From positions 186,001 to 250,000 of the forward strand of contig NZ_CP024902.1 in the NCBI RefSeq assembly GCF_003330765.1: a DNA stretch of 64,000 nt, in the 5' to 3' direction. This stretch comes from Burkholderia pyrrocinia. GTDB lineage: Bacteria > Pseudomonadota > Gammaproteobacteria > Burkholderiales > Burkholderiaceae. Shown here piece by piece: positions 1 to 7,968 of this stretch. How positions within the stretch are numbered: position 1 is the stretch's first letter; every line of letters begins with the position of its first letter. The notes under the pieces were generated by a model. The model had not been told where the DNA came from and did not search any database. It worked only from the letters and a program-made list of their open reading frames with translations. A program made the position numbers and the translations under genes.

Positions 1-2627
1 AGATAGCGCAGCCGCTCCGTCCACTCGGGCAAGCGGCCTTGCATCGTCGTCAGCACGACGGTCAGCAGATCCTGCTCCGGCCGCGCGGCGATGGCCTGCA
101 GCGCGGCCTGGATGCGGGCGGGATCGCCGCCGGCGTCGAGGAGCAGTACGCCGGGAATCGGCGCGTCCGGCCGCGGCGGCCGCACGGCCGTGCCGCGCTT
201 GTCGACGCCCGCCCGGTAGATCTCGCGATGCAGCGGCAACCGGACCTGCAGCGCATCGTGCTTGCAGACCCGCGCCTGCGCGGTGCGGGCGAGCCGCCGG
301 CGCAGCGCAGGCTGCGCGATCAGCCGGTCGATCGCGTCGTGCCAGGCCTGGGCGTCGTCGCCGGCGAGCAGCGCATCGTCGCCGTCGCTCAGCGTCACGC
401 GATTGGCTGGCAGGTCGCTGGCGACGACGGCGATGCCGGCCACCGCGAATTCCTGCCGCTGGATCGGGTTCGCGCCCGCGTCGTCGGCGAGCGGCATCAG
501 CGCGATGTCCCAGTCCAGCGCGCGCAATTGCTGTGCATACGCATGGTAGGCGTCGGGTGCAGGCCGCCATTCGGCCGCCGGATGGTCTTCCCAGCCGGTG
601 GGCGCGTGCGCGCCGAAGAACTGCACGGCGACGCGGCCGGCGTGGCGTGCGCAGATCGACCGCAGCGCGGCGTCCACGCGCGCGAAATGCGCCGGCAGCA
701 GTGCCTCACCCGCGACGCCGATGGTTACGCGACCGTCCGCGCGGGTCGGCACCGGGCGCTGGAACAGGTCGAGGTCGACGCTGTCCGGCAGCACGAACAC
801 GCGCGGATTCCACGGCCGGTATCGGTTCGCGAGATCCGGCGTCGGGACGACGACCGCGCATGCGTTGCCGAGCGTATAAGCGATGCCGGCCCACGTCGGG
901 TCGTCCTGCGCCGAAGCCTGCGCGGCCGGCGGGCTGTCGGTCGCGTAGATCACAGGCTTGTCGAACGCGAAGATCGCCCGCAGCCCGTCGGGCGACAGCA
1001 GGCCCGGCGTGCGGCGGTCGAGCAGCACGGCATCGGCCGTGGCGATCGCATGGCCGTCGATCCTGCCGTCGACAATGCCCCACACGAGTTCCCACGCGTC
1101 GCCGAGCCGCGCGAACGGCAGCGCGACGCGCCGCTGCAGCGAGGCACCGTCGACCCGGTCGAACGCGTAGACGACGAGACGCTTCTTTCGCGGCACGGGC
1201 ACGGGCGCGGGCGTGACGGCCGGGCGGCGCCCCTGTTCGGCGAGCCGCGCGTACAGCGTGCCGTAGCGCGCGGCATCGGCTTCGGCGGGCAGCACGTGCA
1301 CCGATGCGTTGACGTGCCGGCCGGTGCGGGCCAGCGCATCCGACGGCACCGCGAGCGCATCGGCGCGCCGCAGCGCATCGTGCAGGGCGGCGCGCCCGCG
1401 CGCGTTGCCGGCGATTTCCGGCCAGGCCGACGCGAATGCGTCGAGCGGCCGGTCGACGTCGCAGACAACCGGCTTGCCGAGCGCGAACAGCTGCTCCTGC
1501 GCGGCGGACGACAGCAGGCCCGCGATCGCGCCGTGCAGGACGATCAGGTCCGCCCGCTGCAATGCGTCGAGATCGATGCCTTGCTCGCCGACCGGGAAAT
1601 CGAGCGCCCACTCCCGCTCGAGCCGCCCGAACGCGTCGCCGAAGCGCACGCGCGCGGCCGGCTCGGCCGTCATGACGGCCAGGCGCCGCTTCGCACTCGC
1701 CGGGCGGCGCGCGGTCGACGGCCCGTGCGGACCGAGTTCGACGTCGCGTTCTTTTGCGCGTGCCTGGGTCTTGTCGACGAAGCGTCGAAGCTGCAGCCAG
1801 AAGGTCAGCTCTTCTTCCCGATAGACGTCGCGCGCTTCGTGCACGGTCGCCTTCGCACGCGCGATCTCGTCCGGATCCAGTCCCCACGCGATGCCCTTGC
1901 CGTTCATGACCCAGCGCTCCGCGTTCGGCAGCGACGCGTCGTTCAGGATGCACACGACCGGGCAGCCGCACATCAGCGCCTCGAAGGCCGCCGTGGACCA
2001 CTCGTACAGGTACACGCATTCGACACGGCGAAACAGCTCGGCGAGTTCGTGCGCCGAGCGTTCCGGCACGCGGCCCGAGATCTCGATCGACCCGGCCGTG
2101 GCCGGATGCAGGCTGCCGCCGCGCCGCAGGTGACGGTTGATGAAGACGGCCGTGCCGCTGCGGGCTGCGTCGTCGACGCCGTCGCCGTGGAAGATGCGCG
2201 TGTCGACGAGCGGGATTCGCAGCAGGTCGGCCTGCCATCCGTCGGGCACGATCGTGGGACCGAACGCGAACACGAGGTCGCTCGGCGCGAGGTCGATCGG
2301 ATTGCCGTTGATGCGGCCGGGCTCCGCGAGCAGATAGCGGGCGACGCAGCGCGCGCCGAACGGGTTGCCTTCGACGATCTCCGGATAGATCGCGATCGGG
2401 CTGCGCCCCGCGTCGGCGTGCGCCTGGACGATCGCCGGCGTCAGCACCGGCGTGCGCAGTTCGGGGTGCACGTCGGGCGTCTGGACATAGGCCTCGCAGC
2501 CGAGCAGGTTCAGCGTGTGGCACAGGTAGTGCATCGCGCGGACGCCGCCGGATGTCTGCAGGAAGGCGGGCACGGCGAGGTAGTACGGATGGTCCAGCGG
2601 GGCGAAGAGACGGGGCGCGTCGTTCAT
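1..2627 (-). CDS. Large multidomain glycosyltransferase, 3' end outside window
   Basis: The frame is open from ATG 2627 to position 1 with no stop, giving at least 875 residues; the C-terminus is missing. An N-terminal domain (residues 1 to about 290) has a GT-B-like acceptor loop, SGGVRAMHYLCHTLN (26-40), and a donor-site-like segment, STAAFEALMCGCPVV (211-225). A second region (about 310-740) ends with a GT4/GT1-like segment, NPIQRQEFAVAGIAVVASDL. A third region starts near residue 750 (GVLLLDAGGDPARIQAALQA), where the window ends. It is the last gene visible in the minus-strand sugar operon, 44 bases after wecE, so it probably transfers the sugar made by the operon or extends a glycan. The substrate cannot be told from the sequence. 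The long opposite-strand frame over the same bases is a codon-bias shadow. Confidence 0.8.
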   Translation of the reverse strand, partial: MNDAPRLFAPLDHPYYLAVPAFLQTSGGVRAMHYLCHTLNLLGCEAYVQTPDVHPELRTPVLTPAIVQAHADAGRSPIAIYPEIVEGNPFGARCVARYLLAEPGRINGNPIDLAPSDLVFAFGPTIVPDGWQADLLRIPLVDTRIFHGDGVDDAARSGTAVFINRHLRRGGSLHPATAGSIEISGRVPERSAHELAELFRRVECVYLYEWSTAAFEALMCGCPVVCILNDASLPNAERWVMNGKGIAWGLDPDEIARAKATVHEARDVYREEELTFWLQLRRFVDKTQARAKERDVELGPHGPSTARRPASAKRRLAVMTAEPAARVRFGDAFGRLEREWALDFPVGEQGIDLDALQRADLIVLHGAIAGLLSSAAQEQLFALGKPVVCDVDRPLDAFASAWPEIAGNARGRAALHDALRRADALAVPSDALARTGRHVNASVHVLPAEADAARYGTLYARLAEQGRRPAVTPAPVPVPRKKRLVVYAFDRVDGASLQRRVALPFARLGDAWELVWGIVDGRIDGHAIATADAVLLDRRTPGLLSPDGLRAIFAFDKPVIYATDSPPAAQASAQDDPTWAGIAYTLGNACAVVVPTPDLANRYRPWNPRVFVLPDSVDLDLFQRPVPTRADGRVTIGVAGEALLPAHFARVDAALRSICARHAGRVAVQFFGAHAPTGWEDHPAAEWRPAPDAYHAYAQQLRALDWDIALMPLADDAGANPIQRQEFAVAGIAVVASDLPANRVTLSDGDDALLAGDDAQAWHDAIDRLIAQPALRRRLARTAQARVCKHDALQVRLPLHREIYRAGVDKRGTAVRPPRPDAPIPGVLLLDAGGDPARIQAALQAIAARPEQDLLTVVLTTMQGRLPEWTERLRY

Positions 2628-2671
2628 GGGTCGGGGGCGGAAATGCGTAATGGAGGGCGGCGGACGGCCGG

Positions 2672-3832
2672 TTACTGGCGGGCCCGGTAAAAATCGAACA
2701 CCACTTGCAGGACGCGATCTTGTTCGGCCTCGCTCATCGCGTGGTATAGCGGCAGGCGCACGAGCCGGTTGGCGACGTCGTCCGTTACGCGCATGCCGGA
2801 GCCGCAGCGGCCGTAGTGCCGGCCGGCCGGCGAACTGTGCAGCGGCACGTAATGGAACACGGCGAACACGCCCGCGTCCCGGATCTGCTGCAGCAGATTC
2901 GAACGCTCGTCGAGGTCGCGCGCGAGGAAATAGAACAGGTGGCCGTTGCCATGCTCGCTCAACGGCAACGCGGGCAGCGTGATGTGCCCGGCGTCGTGAA
3001 GCGGGCGCAGCGCCTGCTCGTAGCGCCTGACCGTCGCGCGCCGCTGTTCGGTGATCACGTCGGCATGCTCGAACTGCGCGTACAGGAAGGCGGCGATCAG
3101 TTCACCCGGCAGAAAGGACGAGCCGACATCGACCCACGTGTACTTGTCCACCTGGCCGCGAAAGAATTGGCTGCGGTTCGTGCCTTTCTCGCGGATGATC
3201 TCCGCGCGCTCGACGAGTTGCGGATCGTTGACCAGCAGCGCGCCGCCTTCGCCGGCGATCACGTTCTTGGTCTCGTGAAAGCTGAGGCACGCGAGGTGGC
3301 CGATGCTGCCGAGCGGCTTGCCTTTCCACGTCGACTGGATCGCCTGTGCGGCGTCCTCGACGATCCATAGCCGGTAGTCGGCGGCGAGGTGCGCGAGCGT
3401 GTCCATGTCGCACGGCACTCCCGCGTAATGGACCGGGACGATCGCGCGCGTGCGGTCGGTGATCGCCGCCGCGACGAGTTTCTCGTCGAGGTTCAGCGTG
3501 TCGGGTCGAATGTCGACGAACACGGGCGTCGCGCCGCGCAGCACGAACGCGTTGGCGGTCGACACGAACGTGTAGGACGGCATGATCACTTCGTCGCCGG
3601 GCCCGACGTCGGTGAGGATCGCGGCCATCTCCAGCGCGGCCGTGCACGAGTGCGTGAGCAGCGCGCGTCGGCAGCCGATGCGCGCCTCCAGCCACGCGTG
3701 ACACAGCTTCGTGAATGCCTGGTCGCCGGCCAGTCCGCCCTGCTCGACGGCCTTCGCGATGTAGTAGAGCTCCTTGCCGACGATGAAGGGGCGGCCGAAC
3801 GGAATGCGGTCGAGGTTGGGGGGAGCGAACAT
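2672..3832 (-). CDS. wecE: dTDP-4-amino-4,6-dideoxyhexose aminotransferase (DegT/DnrJ/EryC1 family)
   Basis: A PLP-dependent sugar aminotransferase converting a dTDP-4-keto-6-deoxyhexose to the 4-amino sugar. It resembles enterobacterial WecE/RffA along its whole length: the N-terminal PF-P-VG-EL-Y pattern, GPGDEVIMPSYTFVSTANAF, the PLP-lysine motif SFHETKN, IIREKGTNRSQFFRGQVDKY and VFHYVPLHSSPAGRHYG. I chose ATG 3832 (386 aa, MFAPPNLDRIPFGRP), which has GGAG about 9 bases upstream; an in-frame ATG at 3853 has no ribosome site. The exact product (Fuc4N- or Qui4N-type, dTDP- or UDP-linked) cannot be assigned by eye. Next to fliC it points to a 4-amino-4,6-dideoxy sugar on flagellin; a sugar of this class is reported on flagellin of B. 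cenocepacia (from memory). Confidence 0.85.
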   Translation of the reverse strand: MFAPPNLDRIPFGRPFIVGKELYYIAKAVEQGGLAGDQAFTKLCHAWLEARIGCRRALLTHSCTAALEMAAILTDVGPGDEVIMPSYTFVSTANAFVLRGATPVFVDIRPDTLNLDEKLVAAAITDRTRAIVPVHYAGVPCDMDTLAHLAADYRLWIVEDAAQAIQSTWKGKPLGSIGHLACLSFHETKNVIAGEGGALLVNDPQLVERAEIIREKGTNRSQFFRGQVDKYTWVDVGSSFLPGELIAAFLYAQFEHADVITEQRRATVRRYEQALRPLHDAGHITLPALPLSEHGNGHLFYFLARDLDERSNLLQQIRDAGVFAVFHYVPLHSSPAGRHYGRCGSGMRVTDDVANRLVRLPLYHAMSEAEQDRVLQVVFDFYRARQ

Positions 3833-3884
3833 GGCGGGACTCCGCGGGAGCATGGAGACGGGGGATCGACCGACGTCGGTCGGG

Positions 3885-4535
3885 TCAAGTGCTGGTTCTG
3901 ACGAGCATCGTGAACTCGTAGAGCCCGTAGTCGTGCAGTAGCGCGACCTGCCGCGAGTAGCGGCGCTTGCAGTGATCGAACAGCGCGCAGGGATCGGCGT
4001 AGTACAGGCGCTCCGGGCGCATGTACGGCGGATCGGAATACGACGTCAGGCAGTTGAACGAGAAGCCGAGGCGGCTTGTTTCGTGCAGCATGTCGAGCGT
4101 GGCGTGAATATGCGCCAGCCACGCATCGCCATCGTGGCCGCGATGGACGTTGAAGAGGCCCGACGCGATGCCGAAGTCCGCGACCGCCCGCGGTGTGTCG
4201 CCGAGGTGGAACGATACGTTTGCGTTGTCGCGATGGCGCTGCCGGGCGGCGGCCACCATGTCCGACGAGATGTCGTTGCCCGCGTACGCAGGGCGGCGGC
4301 CTGCCGCGTGCACCACGAGAAAATCCACCAGTGCGCCGTAACCGCATCCGACGTCGTTCAGCGAAAAGGCGTCGGCGTCCGGCGCAACGATCTTCGTCAA
4401 CTGTGCGAATCGCAGTTGCTGGCTGTCCTCGCCGTTCCAGTCCACGCCGCGCGCGGTTTGCCCGTGCTCGGCCAGGCACGCGCTGTAGTAGGCGGCGACG
4501 TCTGCCAGCAGGGGTGAGTGTCGGGAGTCGTCCAT
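3885..4535 (-). CDS. Class I SAM-dependent methyltransferase
   Basis: A 216-residue single-domain Rossmann methyltransferase. Motif I is NDVGCGYG (60-67), followed by an acidic residue after strand 2 (YAGNDISSDM, Asp near 88) that would bind the ribose of SAM. The rest fits no small-molecule or RNA methyltransferase I recognise by name. It lies between the WbqC-like gene (9 bases upstream) and wecE (52 bases downstream), so it probably methylates a sugar or an N-acyl substituent of the glycan. Length and fold are typical; the substrate is inferred from context only. Confidence 0.8.
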   Translation of the reverse strand: MDDSRHSPLLADVAAYYSACLAEHGQTARGVDWNGEDSQQLRFAQLTKIVAPDADAFSLNDVGCGYGALVDFLVVHAAGRRPAYAGNDISSDMVAAARQRHRDNANVSFHLGDTPRAVADFGIASGLFNVHRGHDGDAWLAHIHATLDMLHETSRLGFSFNCLTSYSDPPYMRPERLYYADPCALFDHCKRRYSRQVALLHDYGLYEFTMLVRTST

Positions 4536-4545
4536 CGATATGTCC

Positions 4546-5253
4546 TCAGGTGCGGCCGGTCACGACGTACCGGCGCGCATCGGGGCCGCAGTGGAACAGC
4601 ACGTCGAGCACGGTCACGCCGTGAACGAAATCGCCCCACAGCTGCGCATAGCAGGGATAGGCCGGATAGTCGAACCAGCGCACGGCGACGCGTGCGGACG
4701 CGAACCGGATTTCGTCGAGGTAGTCCCGCGCCGCGGGGCCCGACAGGTATTCGGTCGCGCCCGCCTGCAGGCAGAGGTTCAACAGCTTCTCCGTGCGGTC
4801 GCCCTCCAGCACGTAGTCGGACGACGACGAAATCCGCGTGGCGATGCCGAGTTGCCGATTGATCCATTCCAGCATGGCGCGGTTCAGCGCACTCAACGTA
4901 TCGTGCCGGTGCTCCAGATAGAGCGCTTCGAGCTGTTCCGCGTACCGCGCGAAATGCGGCGCGCGCGCGTAGTTTTGCCGAAGACGCGTCCAGTGATGCT
5001 CCGCCCAGTCCGACCCGTCGATTTCGGTTTCGCGAATGCTCTGGTGATACCGTCCCTTCACCTTCACCGGCACGGTCAGCCACTGCACGCCTTGCGGCGT
5101 CTTGATCTGGTTGCGGTTGCGCCAGTCGCGCCGCGTGTACTGCGCGTCGTCGTAGAGAATGAACTCGTCGGTTGCGGCGATCAGGTCGAAGTAGCCCTTC
5201 CACGGGATGTAGTTGGACTGCACGATCGCGATTCGCTTCTGGGGCTGCGTCAT
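4546..5253 (-). CDS. WbqC-like family protein
   Basis: A 235-residue protein of the WbqC-like family. The signature is IAIVQSNYIPWKGYFDLI (9-26), then EFILYDDAQYTRRDWRNRNQI, with a later region rich in aromatic residues. The family is found in O-antigen and other glycan clusters; the biochemical role is not established, though acyl or aminoacyl transfer to amino sugars has been suggested. I start it at ATG 5253 (MTQPQKRIAIVQ). The frame stays open far upstream, but that part is arginine-rich and overlaps the FAD gene out of frame, so it is not coding. It follows the oxidoreductase by 5 bases. With a 4-amino sugar aminotransferase in the operon, a role in decorating the amino group is plausible. 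Confidence 0.85.
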   Translation of the reverse strand: MTQPQKRIAIVQSNYIPWKGYFDLIAATDEFILYDDAQYTRRDWRNRNQIKTPQGVQWLTVPVKVKGRYHQSIRETEIDGSDWAEHHWTRLRQNYARAPHFARYAEQLEALYLEHRHDTLSALNRAMLEWINRQLGIATRISSSSDYVLEGDRTEKLLNLCLQAGATEYLSGPAARDYLDEIRFASARVAVRWFDYPAYPCYAQLWGDFVHGVTVLDVLFHCGPDARRYVVTGRT

Positions 5254-5258
5254 GTCGT

Positions 5259-6644
5259 TCAGGCCGGGATGTGGCCGTACCGGTACATGTCGACGAGTTC
5301 GGGCGGAATGCCCCAGTCCGTCGCACCGAGCCGGTCGTGCAGCGCCTCGAGATCCGCGTGGATCGCGCGTTCGAGTTGCTCCACCATGCGGCTGCGCGCG
5401 GGCACGAAGTCGTGCTGGTAGGCCGCGTTGATCTGGTGGCGAACCGTTTTGGCGATCGCCGCGTCGCGTTTCAGCTGACGGATCAGCGGCCGCTCCGGCG
5501 CGAGCTGCGCATAGCGCGGATCGATCGCGAGGCCGCGCATGGCCGCGACGAGATCGCGGCACAGCACCGGCGAAAGATGGAAACCGTCGCGCTTGGTGCC
5601 GCCGAGAATCCACAGGTCCCGCACGCTGGTGGCGCCGATCAGCGGATAGAGGTCGGACGTCGTCGGCCGCCAGCCGACGTTGATGCCGACGAGATTCGCC
5701 CGCGAGAACCGCGAGTTGATCTGGTCCATTGCCGATTTGAGCAGCGTGTACGCGCTGCCGACGTGACCATGCTCGTGCGGCACCGGGCTGATGTAGTTGC
5801 TGGCGCCGACCAGCGTGCGGTCGGCGCCGTACGGGGCGGAATAGACGCCGCATGCCAGGCCGCGATTGGTCGTGCGGATGCAGTGCGTGTGCACGTTCTC
5901 GCTGCTTTGCAGTTCGATCGACGTGCCGATGCCGTAAAACAGCCGCTGCACGGGCAGCTCGGGCAGGCTGGCCTGCAGGACCCGGGTCAGGTTGGCGCCG
6001 TTGCAGAGCACGAACCGGTCGGCCTCGAGCACGGCGCCGTCGCTCAACCGGGCGCGAGCGGCGCGGCCGTTGGCGACGTCGAGGCGCTCGACTTCGGCGG
6101 ACATGAAGGTGACGTTGCCGGCGCCCGCGACATGGGCTTCGAGCGCGTCGAGAAACTGTTTCGGGTTGACCCAGCCTTCGCGCTTCAGGTACAGGGCGTT
6201 CAGCGCGCGCTGCTGCGGGTGCGGGTGATAGTTCGGAATGCCAGCGGGATCGACGGCTTCGCACGGCTCCTCGAATTCGCGGCAGAAGCGGCGTACGGCC
6301 GCGAAGTTCTCGTCGTCGAGTGCGTCGGTCGCGGCATTGTTGAGCACGTAGGTGCCGAAGCCGTGCGCGACCGCGCGATCCGCCGTGCAGATCTCGGCGA
6401 ACACGTCGGGCCACGCGGCGGTCGCCGCGCGGCTCAACTCGAACTTGAAGCGTTCGAGCGGCGTGCCGAGCGAGTCGGCTTCGAGTTCGGTGAACGAGTT
6501 GAGCATCGCCGCCGCCGCGCGCGTCGCCGAGCCGGGGCGATGCGCGTGGCCGACGACGACGAGCTCGACGCCCGGCTCGGCGCGCTGCCACGCACGGGCA
6601 GTCATGAGGCCGAGAATGCCGTTGCCGAGGATCGCGATCTTCAT
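5259..6644 (-). CDS. FAD-dependent oxidoreductase (DAO family)
   Basis: A 461-residue flavoprotein of the D-amino-acid oxidase type. It starts with a dinucleotide-binding fold, MKIAILGNGILGLMTARAW, and ends with a typical second FAD segment near GWRPTTSDLYPLIGATSVRDLWILGGTKRDGFHLSP. Family members oxidise C-N bonds of amino acids or amines. Its ATG overlaps the stop of the upstream methyltransferase (ATGA), so the two are translationally coupled. The substrate is unknown; in this context it may oxidise an amine or hydroxy acid used to build the acyl substituent of the sugar, but that is speculation. No membrane segment or signal peptide is visible. Confidence 0.8.
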   Translation of the reverse strand: MKIAILGNGILGLMTARAWQRAEPGVELVVVGHAHRPGSATRAAAAMLNSFTELEADSLGTPLERFKFELSRAATAAWPDVFAEICTADRAVAHGFGTYVLNNAATDALDDENFAAVRRFCREFEEPCEAVDPAGIPNYHPHPQQRALNALYLKREGWVNPKQFLDALEAHVAGAGNVTFMSAEVERLDVANGRAARARLSDGAVLEADRFVLCNGANLTRVLQASLPELPVQRLFYGIGTSIELQSSENVHTHCIRTTNRGLACGVYSAPYGADRTLVGASNYISPVPHEHGHVGSAYTLLKSAMDQINSRFSRANLVGINVGWRPTTSDLYPLIGATSVRDLWILGGTKRDGFHLSPVLCRDLVAAMRGLAIDPRYAQLAPERPLIRQLKRDAAIAKTVRHQINAAYQHDFVPARSRMVEQLERAIHADLEALHDRLGATDWGIPPELVDMYRYGHIPA

Positions 6645-7426
6645 GTGCGCACCCCGCCGCCTTCCGGAAAGACCAGGTAGCACAGCGACGGATACGACTT
6701 CGCCTTGTGGATCTGGTGCGGGTGCTTGCCGAGCAGTTCGCGCACGTAGTGCATGCCTTCGGCCGGCGTCTGGCCGCCGCGCGTGAGTTGCCAGAACGCG
6801 ATCACGCCGCCGGGCACCAGCCGTTTCATCACTGCGTCGAAGGCCTGGCGGGTCGGTCCCGGTACGTTGAGGTCGAACCAGGCGAGCGCGACGGCTTCGC
6901 CGGGATGCGTTTCGTCGAACGCGGCCAGCGTGTCGCGGCAGTCGCCTTCCCATACGTGATGCTTGCCGTTGATGTGGCCCATCGCGTTGTTGCGTTCATG
7001 CAGCGAGAGCAACTGGCGCAGCAGGTCCGCATAGTCGCCGGCGAGCGAGTACGTCCCGTCCGAAAACAGCTTGCGGTCGCGCGAGTCGTTGTCGGCGAAG
7101 CCTGCATAGCCTGTGAACGTATCGAACGCGTGAATGCGGCGCTGGAAGTTGAGCGGCTCGAGGATGGCTCGGAAGTTCTCGCAGAGCACGGCCGTCTGCC
7201 CGCGCCAGGTGCCGAGGTCGAGGATCGCGCCGGGCAACGGCACGATCTGCTGATAAACCTCGAAGGTCGCGAGGATCCGCGCGAGCAGCGAACCGCGCAC
7301 GAACAGGCCGAGCGAGCGTTCGAGCTCCTCGCGCGTCGCAGGATAGGTCTGCATCAGGTCGAACAGTTCGCTTCGCGCGGCGAGCTGGTCGTCGTTCGAG
7401 TTGGAGATGATTGAGGACTCGTGCAT
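6641..7426 (-). CDS. SAM-dependent methyltransferase, TylF/CmcI-like
   Basis: A 261-residue methyltransferase. SAM motif I is GAILDLGTWRG (66-76); an AFDTFTGYAGF segment and the acidic GEAVALAWFDL strand recall the TylF/CmcI sugar O-methyltransferase class (crystallin-like cephalosporin hydroxylase/macrocin methyltransferase fold). I start at ATG 7426 (MHESSIISNS), with GGAG about 10 bases upstream; the arginine-rich upstream extension to 7567 is rejected. It is the first gene of the minus-strand operon and faces a 542-bp divergent intergenic region. It most likely O-methylates a deoxy sugar; this is inferred from family resemblance and context. Confidence 0.75.
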   Translation of the reverse strand: MHESSIISNSNDDQLAARSELFDLMQTYPATREELERSLGLFVRGSLLARILATFEVYQQIVPLPGAILDLGTWRGQTAVLCENFRAILEPLNFQRRIHAFDTFTGYAGFADNDSRDRKLFSDGTYSLAGDYADLLRQLLSLHERNNAMGHINGKHHVWEGDCRDTLAAFDETHPGEAVALAWFDLNVPGPTRQAFDAVMKRLVPGGVIAFWQLTRGGQTPAEGMHYVRELLGKHPHQIHKAKSYPSLCYLVFPEGGGVRT

Positions 7427-7968
7427 ACGCGGGGCTCCAGGCACTGAAGGGGCTTGGAGGGCATCCCCGCGGCGCGTGCCGGCAAGCGGCGTGCGCCCGG
7501 CGCGATCGTCAGCGCGGTGGACGCCTCCTAGTCTGATGCCGAGTCTATCGGCCACGGTCAAGATCAAACGACGGATTAGCGGGCCGTTTCACCCCGCATT
7601 TCGGTGAATGCCGCGCATGCCGCCACGGCGGCGGACCGTGGCCGAATGCACCGGTGCTGCTGGCGATCGTTGATGGACAAGGCTCGGCGCGATCGGGTGC
7701 GGTGGTTCGACGCCACCCGGCGACGCACGCGACGCGTGCCCGGCGCACGATCGGCTACCTTGATCCACGTCATGCAAACGCCCCGTCGGCCGGCCCGCGG
7801 GCGGCCGCGCAGTCGCGGGAAAAGCGACCAAATCCGCCGCCTGCTCAGCCGATTGGAACGGCGTGTGCGCGTCGAGAATGCTGGCATGTCGACGGCCGTC
7901 CGCGCGCGTGCCGTGCCGGCTTCCGCGCTTGCGCGCGCCCCGAATCGAACCCAGGTTGGCTTACCACG
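7427..7968. other. Divergent intergenic region between the two glycan operons
   Basis: This 542-bp gap separates the minus-strand sugar operon from the plus-strand GT41 operon and must hold both promoters. It contains open frames of arginine-rich composition but none with a convincing start or family match. The only promoter-like element I can point to is the weak sigma-28-like pair at 7829-7855. No terminator, repeat or RNA gene was seen. Confidence 0.6.
7829..7855 (+). promoter_or_regulatory. Weak candidate sigma-28 promoter for the GT41 operon
   Basis: The -10-like GCCGATTG (7848-7855) matches the flagellar sigma consensus GCCGATAA at 6 of 8 positions. Exactly 11 bases upstream lies CAAATCCG (7829-7836), only 3 of 8 against TAAAGTTT. 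The spacing is right and the leader would be about 100 nt. The weak -35 makes this a suggestion only, but FliA control would suit flagellin-glycosylation genes. Confidence 0.3.

Noticed and set aside
39..2690. An 883-codon plus-strand open frame opposite the large glycosyltransferase
   Set aside because: Arg/Gln/Asp-rich composition, no family motif, and the minus-strand frame gives recognisable glycosyltransferase motifs. It is a codon-bias shadow.
5254..6591. N-terminal extension fusing about 445 extra residues to the WbqC-like protein
   Set aside because: This part is out of frame with the FAD oxidoreductase, which carries clear motifs in the same bases. The WbqC family starts exactly at the internal ATG 5253.
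7545..7571. GCCGATAG on the minus strand before the methyltransferase gene as a sigma-28 -10
   Set aside because: The -35 position reads TCGTTTGA, only 2 of 8 against the consensus, so no promoter is claimed.
7935..7960. GGGTTCGATTCGGGG on the minus strand, resembling a tRNA T arm
   Set aside because: The flanking bases do not form the required stem and no acceptor or anticodon arm is found around it. It is not a tRNA.
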